This document shows positions 44,103 to 56,100 of a stretch of DNA of 64,000 nt, piece by piece (within the stretch, counting starts at the first letter, position 1; every line of letters begins with the position of its first letter). Made by a program: the position numbers and the translations under genes. Origin of the DNA: Cadophora sp. MPI-SDFR-AT-0126 (taxonomy: Eukaryota; Ascomycota; Leotiomycetes; Helotiales; Ploettnerulaceae); contig JAGMVK010000024.1 of the NCBI GenBank assembly GCA_020747065.1, positions 186,001 to 250,000 of the forward strand, read 5' to 3'. The notes under the pieces are model-generated. The model was not told the origin of the DNA. It did not search any database and saw only the letters and a list, made by a program, of their open reading frames with translations.

Positions 44103-45901
44103 ACGTTTGTTGAACCTGTACTCCGTCAGTTGTGAATATCAATATGAGGGAATGGGGAAGGCCTGACGGAACGGCAGAAGTTAGGTTATTCAGAATGGCA
44201 TAGGTGCTGGAAGATATCTGGCAGGTATCAACGGGCAGCGATAGTAGAAGTTGAGGTGCCCTTTTGCACCTGGAAGTCGAGGTGATAACTGCTGCCCTTG
44301 GACAGCAGGCAGGGAGAATTGCAGTTGGAACCTGAGATCATGCCGGCCACACAATAAGAATAACCTTTATTTAGTGGAGGAAGTGGAACAAGTACTCGGT
44401 CTATAAAGTACATAAAATGAACTGCAAAACGAGGCTGACAATGCTTCAACGCAACGGAACGAAAATAAAGAGCAAACCAAGGGGTATAATGCTTTTGTGA
44501 CTCCATGCCAACACTGACACCGTGGTACTCGTACACTGGAGTGACATATAACGCGAAAGGATCCCATGATGTCTCCTGAAGTCCGCTCCGCTCCCAATAT
44601 GCTCAATCTCGATGCCCATGTACCACCCACCGCCACAATCCATCGAATGAAACCCTTGTCATGGCTGCTGCCTCGATCCGTTGCAGAGTTCCCGCCGCTA
44701 GGGGAAGAGCGTTCGTTCAATGAATATTCGAGCATAGAAATTGGGTATCAACATCTTTGCCCTGTGTGGTCGGGCGTCCAGTTTACCAATGTTGAGCTGG
44801 CACAAAGCGCTGGAGAAAGGTACGCCACCAACATTCCCCCCCCCCCCCCCCCCCTGGGGCTCGCCATCAACCTTCTGCTACCCTTCCCCCCCGCCCACTC
44901 TCTTCTCCTTCCCAGATATCCAGTCATCGCGTATGTATTTTTGTGGTTGGGCAATAGGCGCAACGCGTACATTGGCATGCCGGGCATGCCTCTACGCGAA
45001 TGGATATTCCGGAGTGGCCACACTGGCACTGCAAATTCGGCGGAATCAGTCAGTCAGTCACCGGACCTTATTTACGGGGGACAGAGAACAGATAAACCAA
45101 AGTTGGGTACTCACGCACTCCCAAACATACACTGTCTTCTTTTTGGCCGGCGGCTACTATCGGGCATAGGAAGTTAGCGCAGGGCTCAATCGGCTCGGAA
45201 GTCCTACAATCGAGTCTCAATGAGATAGGGGGCGGGGCCGGGCGGCGAAGGGAAGGATCAAGGCAGATCCGCCAGACTGCAGACCTTTAGCGGTTGAAGA
45301 GGTGTCGTTAGGCCCCGATGCCTCTCTGCTGCCCGAAGTAGGGCGCGATTGAGGCTGTGGGAAGCAACTTTGGAAGGAGAGGCGACGAAGTGGCGGTGGA
45401 AGCGTGTCGCCCGACGTCTCCAGGGGGTGTGGTGGAAACAAGAACATCCTGGAGTCGTCGTTGTTTTCGATGCCAGTGGGCGGGTAATTGAGGGATTAAT
45501 GTCGTTCATAGTCCAAACACTACAAGACCGTTGCTTTTCCTTGATATCTGCTGCAGTTCTCTACGTGGATGGCGATGGAACAGAGCCGCTCAGTATTTAA
45601 ATTTGTTGAGGCCCTTCACAGAGTTCAATCCCGACGCCTTTCCCACAGTTCGATCCCCGACGCAGCATTGATTCCGCCGCTTGTACTTGTACGTAGCTTT
45701 TCCCGAGACAGCGCTATTGAAGCAAAATGACGCTTTGAGCTCCAATTGGAACGCTCCATCTAGTGTAAAATCGAATTGAACATGTAATTAATTGTCGATA
45801 CAGTACAACGTAGGATCTGTGCAGTTCCTGAATTTTATTAGTTCGTTTCACCCTGTCCGATGGAAATCTTTCGAAAGCTTGGCTGAATAGATACGCCAGA
45901 G
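44103..45901. other. intergenic region, no supported gene
   Basis: GC is balanced, but frames at 44566-45177 and 45349-45600 have no recognisable domain, and one crosses a 19-base C tract (44836-44854). The left end must contain the promoter of the CorA-like gene. No RNA gene was seen. Confidence 0.4.
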
Positions 45902-46072
45902 GGGTTGTACGAAAGGGGGTTTCAGGGGGTCTCGTCCACCGTGTCAGTGACGACGTAATGTTGATCATAGAATAACATCGAATACCCTGATTCTCCACAC
46001 ATATTTCTACAATTAGCGAGGGAAAGTATTAGGTTGGACGAAACCCACCTGAAACTCCCTTTCGTACAACCG
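45902..46072. repeat. inverted repeat, about 38-bp arms
   Basis: The left arm (45902-45940) starts ggttgtacgaaaggg. The right arm (46032-46072) is its complement with about four differences. The spacer is about 92 bp. This looks like a fold-back element or MITE. It lies immediately left of a second inverted repeat. Confidence 0.75.
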
Positions 46073-46075
46073 TCC

Positions 46076-46155
46076 GGCGCAATAGTTCCGCCAGGACTTT
46101 ACCAGACTTTACTCAATAGAGTAATATCTCGAGGCTTGGCGGAACTAATTACGCC
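46076..46155. repeat. inverted repeat, 18-bp arms, 80 bp in total
   Basis: The left arm ggcgcaatagttccgcca (46076-46093) pairs with tggcggaactaattacgcc (46137-46155), allowing one gap and one C/T change. It is next to the repeat at 45902-46072. Beyond it the DNA becomes TA-rich. Confidence 0.7.
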
Positions 46156-48530
46156 TGAGGGCCAAGTACTTTAGTAATCGAATATAACTTTTTCTTTCTA
46201 CGTTTTAAGATCAGTTAATAAGCTTGCCGCTTTTACTTAAGTAGTAATTACCCTTAGCTTACCCGATTTACTTAAGTAGCTTTAGTAGCTTGAGTATACT
46301 AAGTATAAAAACTAGTTTTGTTATGTTTTTATCGTGCGGTAATGCGAGTAGGCTGGGTTAAAGAGACGAGATCTCCTGATTAGAGTAAAAGTATAGTATA
46401 AAAAGATATATTTAAAAGAGTATTACCTCCTTAAGGGAGAGCCTAAGAGTATACTATATATATATAATATACTTACTAAGTATATATTAGACTAGATGCA
46501 ACTTCTGATAGAGCACGTTTAATAAACTTTTATAGTAAGCTTAAGTCTAAGAGTCTTACTATTAGATTTATATAAATAAAGATTAAGTCTAAAGTAATAA
46601 GTACCTTATATATATATATATATTCCTTAGATAAGTACAATAATTATAAATTTGCGTTTATAATATATATGCCTAGGTTATAAAGGAAAGTATAAATAAA
46701 TGTATTATAATTATATAAGTAAACAAAGATTATATAAGTCTAGTGTATAATACGTTTTTACATCACGAATATATACGTAGAATAATCTAGTTAAAGAATT
46801 TAAATAAAAGAATAATAAAGGATTTAATTCTAAAGATTATATAAAGTAATCTAGTTTATAATTGTATATGAATTAAGAAGCGTATAAATAAGTAGTTATT
46901 ATTGAATTTAAGTAAGGCTCTATAGTTACTAAATATAAGTAGTTGAATTAGAACGAGTATTAATTAGTAGAGGTAAAGTAAATTAGTGATCTTTTAAGAA
47001 AGTACACTAAAGATCGGAAGTTAATTAATAAACAGCGTATAATAGCGCGCTCTGATTAGCTATATATTAGTAAGTGATTACGTATTCCTTAAGTAATCGT
47101 ATACTTTCTTAAAGTATATTAACCTCAGATTTTTCTATACTTCTGAATTTTTAAGCTTTTAATATATTACATAGCTTTTTATATCCTATACCTTTTCTCT
47201 TATTTTTCTTCTTTAAATTTATATAGAAAGATTACTATAGCTCTAAACTACTCTAAAATACCTCCTAAAATTCCTTTATAATCTCTTATTAATTATAATT
47301 ATAGAATTACTAAATTCATATATCGTATAAAAGAGTAAGTTACTAATTCAAGTAATATAAGTTAAGCTTATAAAGTAATTCAAGTAAGTTTATTTCTTTT
47401 TTAAGTACTTATAGTTATCTTTAGTTATAATTATTTAAAGCTTATATACTAATATATACTTAGAAGAATAATAAAGATAAGAGTAAACCTAAGCTTATTA
47501 CTAGATCTTTATCTTCTTATAATAATACCTCTAATATATAATCTACTAGTAGATCTAATATTAAATCAGTTAATTAGATTTCTACTAGCTCCGAGTATTT
47601 TAGTGTAGTACCTTCTAGCTAGAATAAGTCTTCTAGCCAGAACAAGTAGTCTAGTAAGAATAAGTACTCTAATAATAATAATAATAATCCTTTTATCTAG
47701 GATAATAATAGTAATTTTACTAATTTTTCTAGCTCTAATAATAATAATACTATTACTTTTCCTACTTATACGCGCTCTTTACTATTACTTCCTAAGCGTA
47801 TATCTAATTATCTTTAAGTCTAAGAAGATCTATCTCTTATACTTAAGTGTAAGACTAGAAAGAAGTATATTACTATTACACTAGAAACCTCTTATAATAT
47901 TAATTCTATTCCCTTTAAGCTTACTAAATTAACTCTTAAGACTATTACTAAGTGTATAAAATCTTTAGTTAAGAGATAATAAAGTAAGTTTATACTTATT
48001 CCTTTTACACTTAATATAATCGTGTAGCTTAAGATAGTTACAATAATCTAGATAATAAATAATACTTCGCGGATAACCTTAAATACACTCCTAATAAGCT
48101 TAAATAATATTACCTCTAATATTAGAATAAGCTTAAACTACTAAAGATATTACTTAAGTAGCTAGAAGTGTTCTATCGCAAAGAGAATAATTATAAGAGA
48201 CTAAATAGTAATAGTAAGGAAATAGCCGCTAAACTAAAAGCTACTTTCTTTTAAGGGGAAGAAGAAAAGCAATATTACGAACTATAATAATAATTAAGCT
48301 ATATATTACGTAGTATATATCTTATCTTATGAATTATAAGAGAAATTATAGAGCAAGGCCTTAAGCTTAATTAAGACTAGCTCTATTAAGCACCTATATC
48401 TACTTAAACGTTAAGTAATGTTCTACTTCTTCTTTCCTTTCCTCCTTAGTTTAGAATTCTTAAATATACGATATTATTCTAGTTAACCTCACTACGCCGA
48501 TAAGAACTTCGTGACAAGCTTAGTTAGACG
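46156..48530. other. RIP-degraded repeat DNA
   Basis: The segment at 46335-46525 repeats 26191-26375. At about 47480-47900 the plus strand reads an Asn/Ser-rich, stop-broken sequence that could be a retrotransposon gag relic, but no conserved motif identifies it. Nothing else is readable. Confidence 0.45.
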
Positions 48531-48534
48531 TAAC

Positions 48535-49292
48535 CCTAATAAATCAAATTAACTAAATCAAATTAACTCGCTTAGCAAATCCACGCTAGTGGATTTTATA
48601 AGGAAACAAATTAAATTAACTTAATTTAATCCAACAATAATGGATAGAAGATTAAAAATATAAAGAAAAATAACTTATTTATTATTGAATATATTTATAA
48701 GTTAGTTTTTTATTAGTTTTTTAGTTATTTTATTAGTTAGTTGATTAGTTAGTTTATTAGTTATCAAATCGGAAACACTTAATTATAAATAGCTATTCTA
48801 TTAATAAAACTCTAATTTTTTTTATTCTTAAAATAGGTTTTACTACTACTAATTACATTATAAATCTTACTACTATAATAATCTCTATTATTAGATTAAA
48901 ATTTCTTAAATACTTTAAAAGATATTTAGAATTATCAATTAGTTATATCATTTATTATATTATTAATCGTATTATTAGTAGTTATATTATTTGGTTTATC
49001 AGTAGGTTTATTATTTAATTTATTAGTAGGTTTATTATTTAATTTATTATTTAATTATTCTCTTACGTAGTTACTTAGTATATTACTACTTATTATATAA
49101 ATATACTTATATATAGTTAGTATTATAAAAATCTCTTATTAATCAGATTAATCAGATTAATCTAAATTAATCTAGATTAATTAATCTAAATCTAATCTAA
49201 TCAAGTCAATTTTCTATTAATCTAATTCTAATCTAATCTAATTAATTAATCTGATTATTAATCAATTTACGAGATTAATTTTGTATACGCTG
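48535..49292. repeat. hAT-type element end with ATCTA/TTAAT pentamers
   Basis: The right terminus attaattttgtatacgctg ends at 49292 and matches the form of the end at 4012 (attaattttgtttacactg). Subterminal pentamer runs of taatc and aatct occupy 49140-49260. The left end could not be fixed; aaattaac-rich sequence near 48540-48615 may belong to it. Confidence 0.5.
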
Positions 49293-50130
49293 ACTCCAAC
49301 TATAAACACCAGTGCCCACAGATGAGAGCAGGATCTCGAAACCGGATATGTGAGATTATTACTTTCTGTTAGAGTATCTCGCAATATGTCTAATAATGGT
49401 TTGACATGTCACGTGAACCCTCACAGGCTCTCTGAACAAAGTGATTACCTGATAGAAAGACGACGAGCTGGCCCTCGCAAGCGGAGCATCAGTCATCCTC
49501 CTGGTATTTGTTTCGACAGGGTCTAAGCCACATACTAGGGCTTCCAGTCAGCTTGAACTATGATGTCATCCAACCAATGTTTGGATAGTCCCCTTCTTGG
49601 GGAACAGCCCTTGTTGGGACTGCCCCTTGTGACCGACCACATCAACGCATCTGAAACTCCAGGGCATGTCGTTAATGTAATATCTTCCGCCATTTTCAAT
49701 TCGGGATAAATCAAAGTGGCGCATCTTTAGCTCTTGGATGACGGGCGATGGCTGGAGGAGGCTGAACAAACTTGGAGTCACTTTTGAGTTCGAGATGGGC
49801 TAGCGTAAAATTCGACGTCCAACATCAACATCAACCTGGGTTTGGTTGAACTCAATTTCGCTTCAAATCTAAACCAATTCTCTGTGCAAAGTGGACCTTG
49901 AAACTTCGATCCAAATTTCGTCAACGCAATTACGGGAATGACATCGAAGGCCTCCAATTACCTGACAGGAGACTTGATATGAGACTTGCAAGAGAGCATC
50001 ATTTCATTATTCGCCCTGCTTATAGCTTTCTCGGAAACATTAGACGTCACTCGGCAATAGACCACTGAAAGTGCTCAGGAAAATGAGCCAGATACTCCAG
50101 GATCAGAACAACGAGGCTCTTGATCGCACA
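49293..50130. other. intergenic region downstream of the TcA-like gene
   Basis: Composition returns to normal here. A 71-codon minus-strand frame at 49781-49566 has no recognisable domain. This is the boundary between the transposon belt and the toxin-complex-like gene pair, and it must contain the 3' end of the TcA-like transcript. Confidence 0.4.
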
Positions 50131-53100
50131 TCATTTCATCACATATCTCGTCAAAATCCACAACTTGGTTACCGGCGAACTCGCGTCCATCAACTTCAAC
50201 GTCCAATCCGAAATGACCAGAGAGCCGCTGGCCGAAAACACTTTGAGGTTGCCGATGGCTGGGCCGTCGGTAAACGAGACGTTGTTGTTTCCAAGATTCA
50301 AGCTCCACGCTCCGGCCGCTACTTGTGCATCTGTAACCAGCCAAATGTTCTGCCCTACAATCCCACTAGCCGGATGGCCTTTTGTGTAGATAGGCAGGCG
50401 TTCGTTGAGCTTGTTCAGCCCCAACACCCTCTGCTGCGGAGCAGGAGGTGGCGCCGGTGGACGTTGGAATGTCGCCCATGGCGTCGCGAACTCGGTCCGC
50501 GCGTCCACAATGGAGAAGAGGCCGTTGGGCAGATCAGACACGGTCTTGATGTAGTTCAGTACCGCGCCTGTCGCCGCCGAGGCCAGCTTGTCACCACCAT
50601 CACGGGACGTGTATCTGATTTGCATGACGACGTCCTGGATGGTACTGTAGTCGAACTGTCTGAAGCCAGACGGAAGGGCGAGGCTCCATTGAGAGATAGC
50701 TCCAGCGCCTTCGAACGGCATAAAGCGCTCACTGTTCGAGAATGAGAGGTCGAACACTCCAGCGTCATTGTTGGCCGACGAAACTGCGGCAGCAGAGATC
50801 GGTATCAGGACGGTGTCGAAACGTGGATCGCCATTGACGGCATCGTCACCCTGATCCGGAGTCTTCTCGACGTAGTCTTTCGCATCTTTTGCGATAGGAT
50901 TGGAGCGATACTTGTGAGCAGTCAAACGGACTGTGCAGTTGACGGTGGTATACGGCCCGATGATGCAAGGAATTGTAAGTGTTACTGCCTTGATCTTGCG
51001 GAGATAGTGACCAGGGAAATCCATGTCAAACAGAACCTCAGGAATGGCGAAGTCACAGGCGCCAGTTTCCCGGAACTGAATGAGAGCCAGGGGATTGATT
51101 TGCCGCAGTGAAACGAATTTGGACACTTCAAAATCGTGACCCCGGTTCTCATGGTAAGCAGCCTCCATTGTCTTCAAGCTCATGAAGAGAGCCTCGCCGG
51201 ATAGCAAACCATCGTGACCGGGTTCCCAGTAACCGGGCTGGATGAAATTGGTATCCTTGACACCTCGCTCAAACTGGAAGCAGGTCTCTGCCTTTCGAGC
51301 CCAGTTATATGCCATCTGGTAGATCTGATAATACAATGTGCGAACTCTACCTTCCATGAAGGAGTACAACTGAACATTGGTGTACTTGGTCATGAAGAAG
51401 TCCAACACTTCTTGAGCATTGTCAATTTGCTTCTGTTGATTGGTGATTTCTTGATTGGCCATGGATATGCGAACGTTAGAGGCTGCAATCTGCGTGTCAA
51501 TGCTTTTCAGCTCGTATCCTGTGTTGTTCGCAGTATGCGTGCGGTCTTGATTTGTACGCATGTGCTGGTTCTTCCGACCTGCTGATGTGCTCTCAAAACT
51601 GAGAGCATCAGCGCCGATGCGAATGACCTGGGCAACTATAGTGGGCATGTTAGCATGTTAAGAAATAGTTCTGGAGGCTGTTCTTACTCCCATTCATAAC
51701 ATCTCCAATGAACCCTGGTCCAAAACAAGCGGCAACTCCGACTCCAAAGGGCGATGCATGGCCGTTGATGATCGGGAATGCCTTCAGATCGCTGGCAATC
51801 GCTTGGATAACAGAGGTTCCCGTGTTCACGTCCTTGGCTTGACTAGATTTGTCCATTTCCTCCTTCTCTTCAGCGCTAATCAGCAAACCACTGTCTTGAA
51901 CCGGAGCGGCAATATCATCCGTCAACTCCTTCCATTCGTCATCCTGACCTGGCACCAATCCAGTGTCCTGGCCCAGGAGTTTGAGAGCGTGGGTGAGTTG
52001 GTACTCGGGTCTTTTACGTGAGAACACAAGAGCGTCAAGATTTGCCTGCGCTTCCTGAAGAGCCAGTTTCTTTGATTCCATGGCCAAGTTCTGGATCGAG
52101 ATGTCAAGCTGCTGTCGCAACACGGACAATGCCTCAGCATCTCCCTTCTCCTTGGCGGACAGGAAAGCTGTACCAAGAGCCTTCAACTCATTGCATAGTT
52201 CAATGGCTTTTGCAAGCATGATTGTGAATTTGAAATTCGGCATCGGCGTGTTGAGATCATTTAGCACACTCCGTAAGCTGAGACCCGCAGCTGTCGCAGC
52301 AACAAGTTGTCTAACATCCAAGGGCGGTTCATATAAGGGTAGGATGCGGAAAACGCCTTTGATATCCTCGCAGTGTCGGATCTTGTACAAGCGATCATCG
52401 ATGGTGTCTCGAAGTGCTGTGAGCTGGTCATTGTTTGGGATACAGAAATACCTGTTTGTCGCAAAGCCGAAGATGTTGGCAAGCCCTTTGACGCCGTTGC
52501 TGTTTCCATTTGATTTCTGAATCTGATTTGAGAATGGAAACTCTAACTCCAGCTGAACCATGGCGTTTCCAAATGCATCCCATGAGTTCAAGAGGGTGAG
52601 ATACGTCTCCGGTTTCTTCTTTCCTCGCCTCGGAATCTTTTGGCCGCGTTGGCCATACAGGTGGGAGGCCAAAACGTACATCTGAATGGCCATGGGAATC
52701 ATTTCCAGTGTGTTCTGCTGGAAATACCAGTCCCCATATGCAATGAGGATCTGAATGTACTTCATGACTGCCCATTTCATGTACGCAACAGGTCTCAACC
52801 TCGCCAGAACATGAGGCTCGAATGGATTCTTCCGCCATTGATTGATCGGATCGTCAATTGGAACGCTTTTGCCAGGCTCCAATGCGGCGAAGAGTTTGTC
52901 GAGCGAATCAATGGAGTTTGTCGAGAGAATCGATTCTTGGAATGCGGGCATTTTCCAGTATCTCTTGAGCCCATCACCTTTTGCGTAGGGATCAAAGACG
53001 TAATGGCACATCTTCAGAGCCAAGTCAAACTGCTGGGTCTCAAGCAGTTTCTCAGCCAGCATCATGGGGGCATGGAAAGCCATCTCCCAATTGTACAGAG

Positions 53101-56100
53101 CGTAGGTTCGGTACAGCTCGTTGTATTGTCCGACTGAACTGCTGCGCCAGAGATGAGCACCCCAAGCCTCTTTTTTGTCAATAGTTGATGTTTGGAAGTA
53201 GCCGAAAAACTCATCAAGAGTCGTAGCTCTTGAAGCCGTGGCGATCAGCTGATGCAGGAATGGATGAGTGAACGGTTCATCAATGGAGCTGCTGAATTCT
53301 ACTGTGGACTTGAGCTTCGTGTCGACTGGATAACCTACAGACGGTCTGCTTGGATACTCAAGCTCATCGTCATTTGATGACAGGGATTGAAGCGACGTCA
53401 CTGTATGAGTGGATGTGTTGTCCGTGTAGTGGAAAACCCTTGTGGCTCCACTCGCAATCACTGCTGCGCTGGTGTCTCTTGTGACTCGACTGCCATTGAA
53501 TGCAAAACGGCCAACAGCAGCAGCCTTATGCAGGACGTTTATGTAGACGATCTGGTCTACTGTATTGTTGGGATCTTGGATTTCTGGGACAAACTGATAT
53601 TCCGAAATTTCCGGAGCTGCTTCTTTGGGAGTTTCCCAGATGGCTTGATTTGAGATGACCTTCTGTTTCCATGTTCCATTGAGTAACTCGGTGTAGCCAA
53701 ATTTGATCTCCCAATACTCCAGGGGTGCGAGTACCTTTGGGTGGGTAGGCTGCTGGCCCTGAGCCATGTCGCTGAAGCTTTGATCTGGAACAGGCTGGGG
53801 CTGTTGTTTCTTGATGAATTGTGGTAATCCAACGATCAGTCGGCCGTTGTAGCTAAACGGCACAACATAGCACCCATTCAAGTTCTTGTTTCCGCTTCGC
53901 TCAATCTCGTAGTTCGGAACATCGATTTGCATGAGGTTCCACGGCGTCCATGTCGCATACACACAGTCAAATGTGCGATGGTAGTACTTGTACGGAGCCA
54001 CCGCCGGTCGTCCGAAGAAGTGTACCGTTTGGATGTTCGGGATTGCATTGTCTTTGCCTTTTCCACCAGGAATGTCCTCGGCATAGATGGCCACGGTCTG
54101 GAGATTAGCCACTTCGTCAACAGCAAACAAGTATCTCTTTAAGGCGTCGAGGGTTGTCTGCTCCGTGATGTCCTTCTGCAGAAGTTGTGATTCCAATTGC
54201 TGGAATTCCGGTGACTTGTCATCTCGCAAGGAAGATTGGATCCAGTTTTCTGGGAACAAATAAACCTTTCTGTTTGCTTCCCAGAGACGGTACCGTTGCA
54301 TCCAGTCCCATCTTTGCCGGTCGATGAGATTGAGAGAAACCCCTGTGCCAAATCCTTTGTCCTGATCCTCGAGTCCCAGAAGACACCTTTGAATGAAAAG
54401 CTGGACGCTCGATGTGGCTTGTTTGAGCCTTGATGTTTGCATACATGGACACATGCTTGGGTCGATGAGGAAAAACTCAAACAGGCTATCCGCATCGATG
54501 ATTCCTTGCTCAATGAGCGAGGGCTGCGACACCAAATATGCAACCAATGCTTGGCTTTGATTCTGTCGTAGGGTGTCAAAGGTTGGCTTGATGGCTTTAT
54601 CCCAGTCGCTCAGAGTGTATTTGGTTCGAATTGCAGTCCTGATTGCATCCGAAATTGTTCCCAGGGAGGTGAAGCTCACGGCTGGCCTTGCCCATGTGAA
54701 GAGTTTGTCAATATCGATGTTGATACTGCTTGCCGCGGCGATGGCGTCTTTGAGCTTTGTCAAATTCACCTCATCCTTGAAATCGGTCGGATTTTGAAGA
54801 TTGAAGTGGGTCGGACTGATGAAGTTGGTAATGACATCCACTCTCCACTGAGTAGCCTTGTTCACCTGCGCTGGGATATCGATTGCCTTTGAACTGGGCA
54901 GTTTAGCCCATGAGAAGAGCTGAAGCAGTGTGTTCGTCGACTTTGGAAGACCATTTCGAAGCAGGTAGTATGCATTGACTCGTTTCAAGTGATCCAAATT
55001 CAGGATGTTCCAGTTGAATCCTGCAAAATCTGCACCGTTGATATGAAGATAGTTGACTTCATCCAGACTCAGATTGAAATTGTTGATGTAGAATGCGGTC
55101 TTGATGAGTAGGACTAGAACACTTCGGATCGCGGCAGTTGCATGAGCCGGAATAAGAGACGATGATGGAATCAAGCTGGGGACTGTGAGGTCGGTTTTCC
55201 ACGATAGTTTGGTTGCGAGCTGGTCACGGACTTGCAACGTATACATTTGTCCTCCAGTCAATTGTATCTGGCCGCCATACCAGACGTTGCTTGGGTCGTC
55301 CTGTTGCTTGGAAAAGGCATACTCTACGCCATTGATGCTGATTGCCGCCGACTGGTTGTCGTCAGATACTGAATTTGCGTAGAATGTATACTTGTCCGTC
55401 GTGCTAAGGACAAGATACCCGTTCCAAGAAGTCTGGGACGAGACGTCACCTTTGATTGCCTCGATGGCTTTGAGAGCCGATGTTCCAGAGGCAGTCCCAG
55501 TAGTCTGTAGAACCAGAATATCTCGTAATAGTGCAGTGACTATGGGATTGCTCAGCGAAGTTGCAGAAGCCATAGTTGAAACGATGCTCTGGGTGGACAG
55601 TTGACTCTGGAGGAATTGAATGAAATACTGGAGGAAGTAAAACCTCTTTTTTGGCGCAGTTGGCACATTGTCCGGCGATGTGGAAGCAACTACATCCCCA
55701 GAAACCAATTGAGACATTGCATCCTGCGCATTTGGGAAGATCGGGCCTAGAGTTGCCTTGAAGAAGGTGGCAGCTTGCTTTGACAGACGATCAATTGCTT
55801 GAGTCCACTTCGGATTAGACGATACAGCTTTCGCTTGTCCAACTTCCTCAAGAGTAAGCTGACCTGTTGTTTGGAGCGTGGGACTGGTTCCAATAACGTA
55901 TTTCAGTTTGTCCTTGAGATTCGCTGGGATTTTGATATTGGCGATAGTTGGTGCATTTGTCGAGTACAACCGGGAGCCCTCCAAGAAGCCCACGATGTCT
56001 GCCACGGTCGACTGAGAGAAGATGAGTTGAGCTTTCGCAGTGACGAGGGCAGTCGTGGCATCGTCTTCGGAGGCGAGATTTTGATGCTGAGACTCAATAT

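Noticed and set aside
44566..45177. 203-residue plus-strand frame as a gene
   Set aside because: It crosses a 19-base C tract and has no conserved features; it is likely a chance frame.
51640..51690. Stop between the two TcA-like frames as a disabling mutation
   Set aside because: A canonical 52-bp fungal intron spans the stop and restores phase, so a pseudogene call is not justified.
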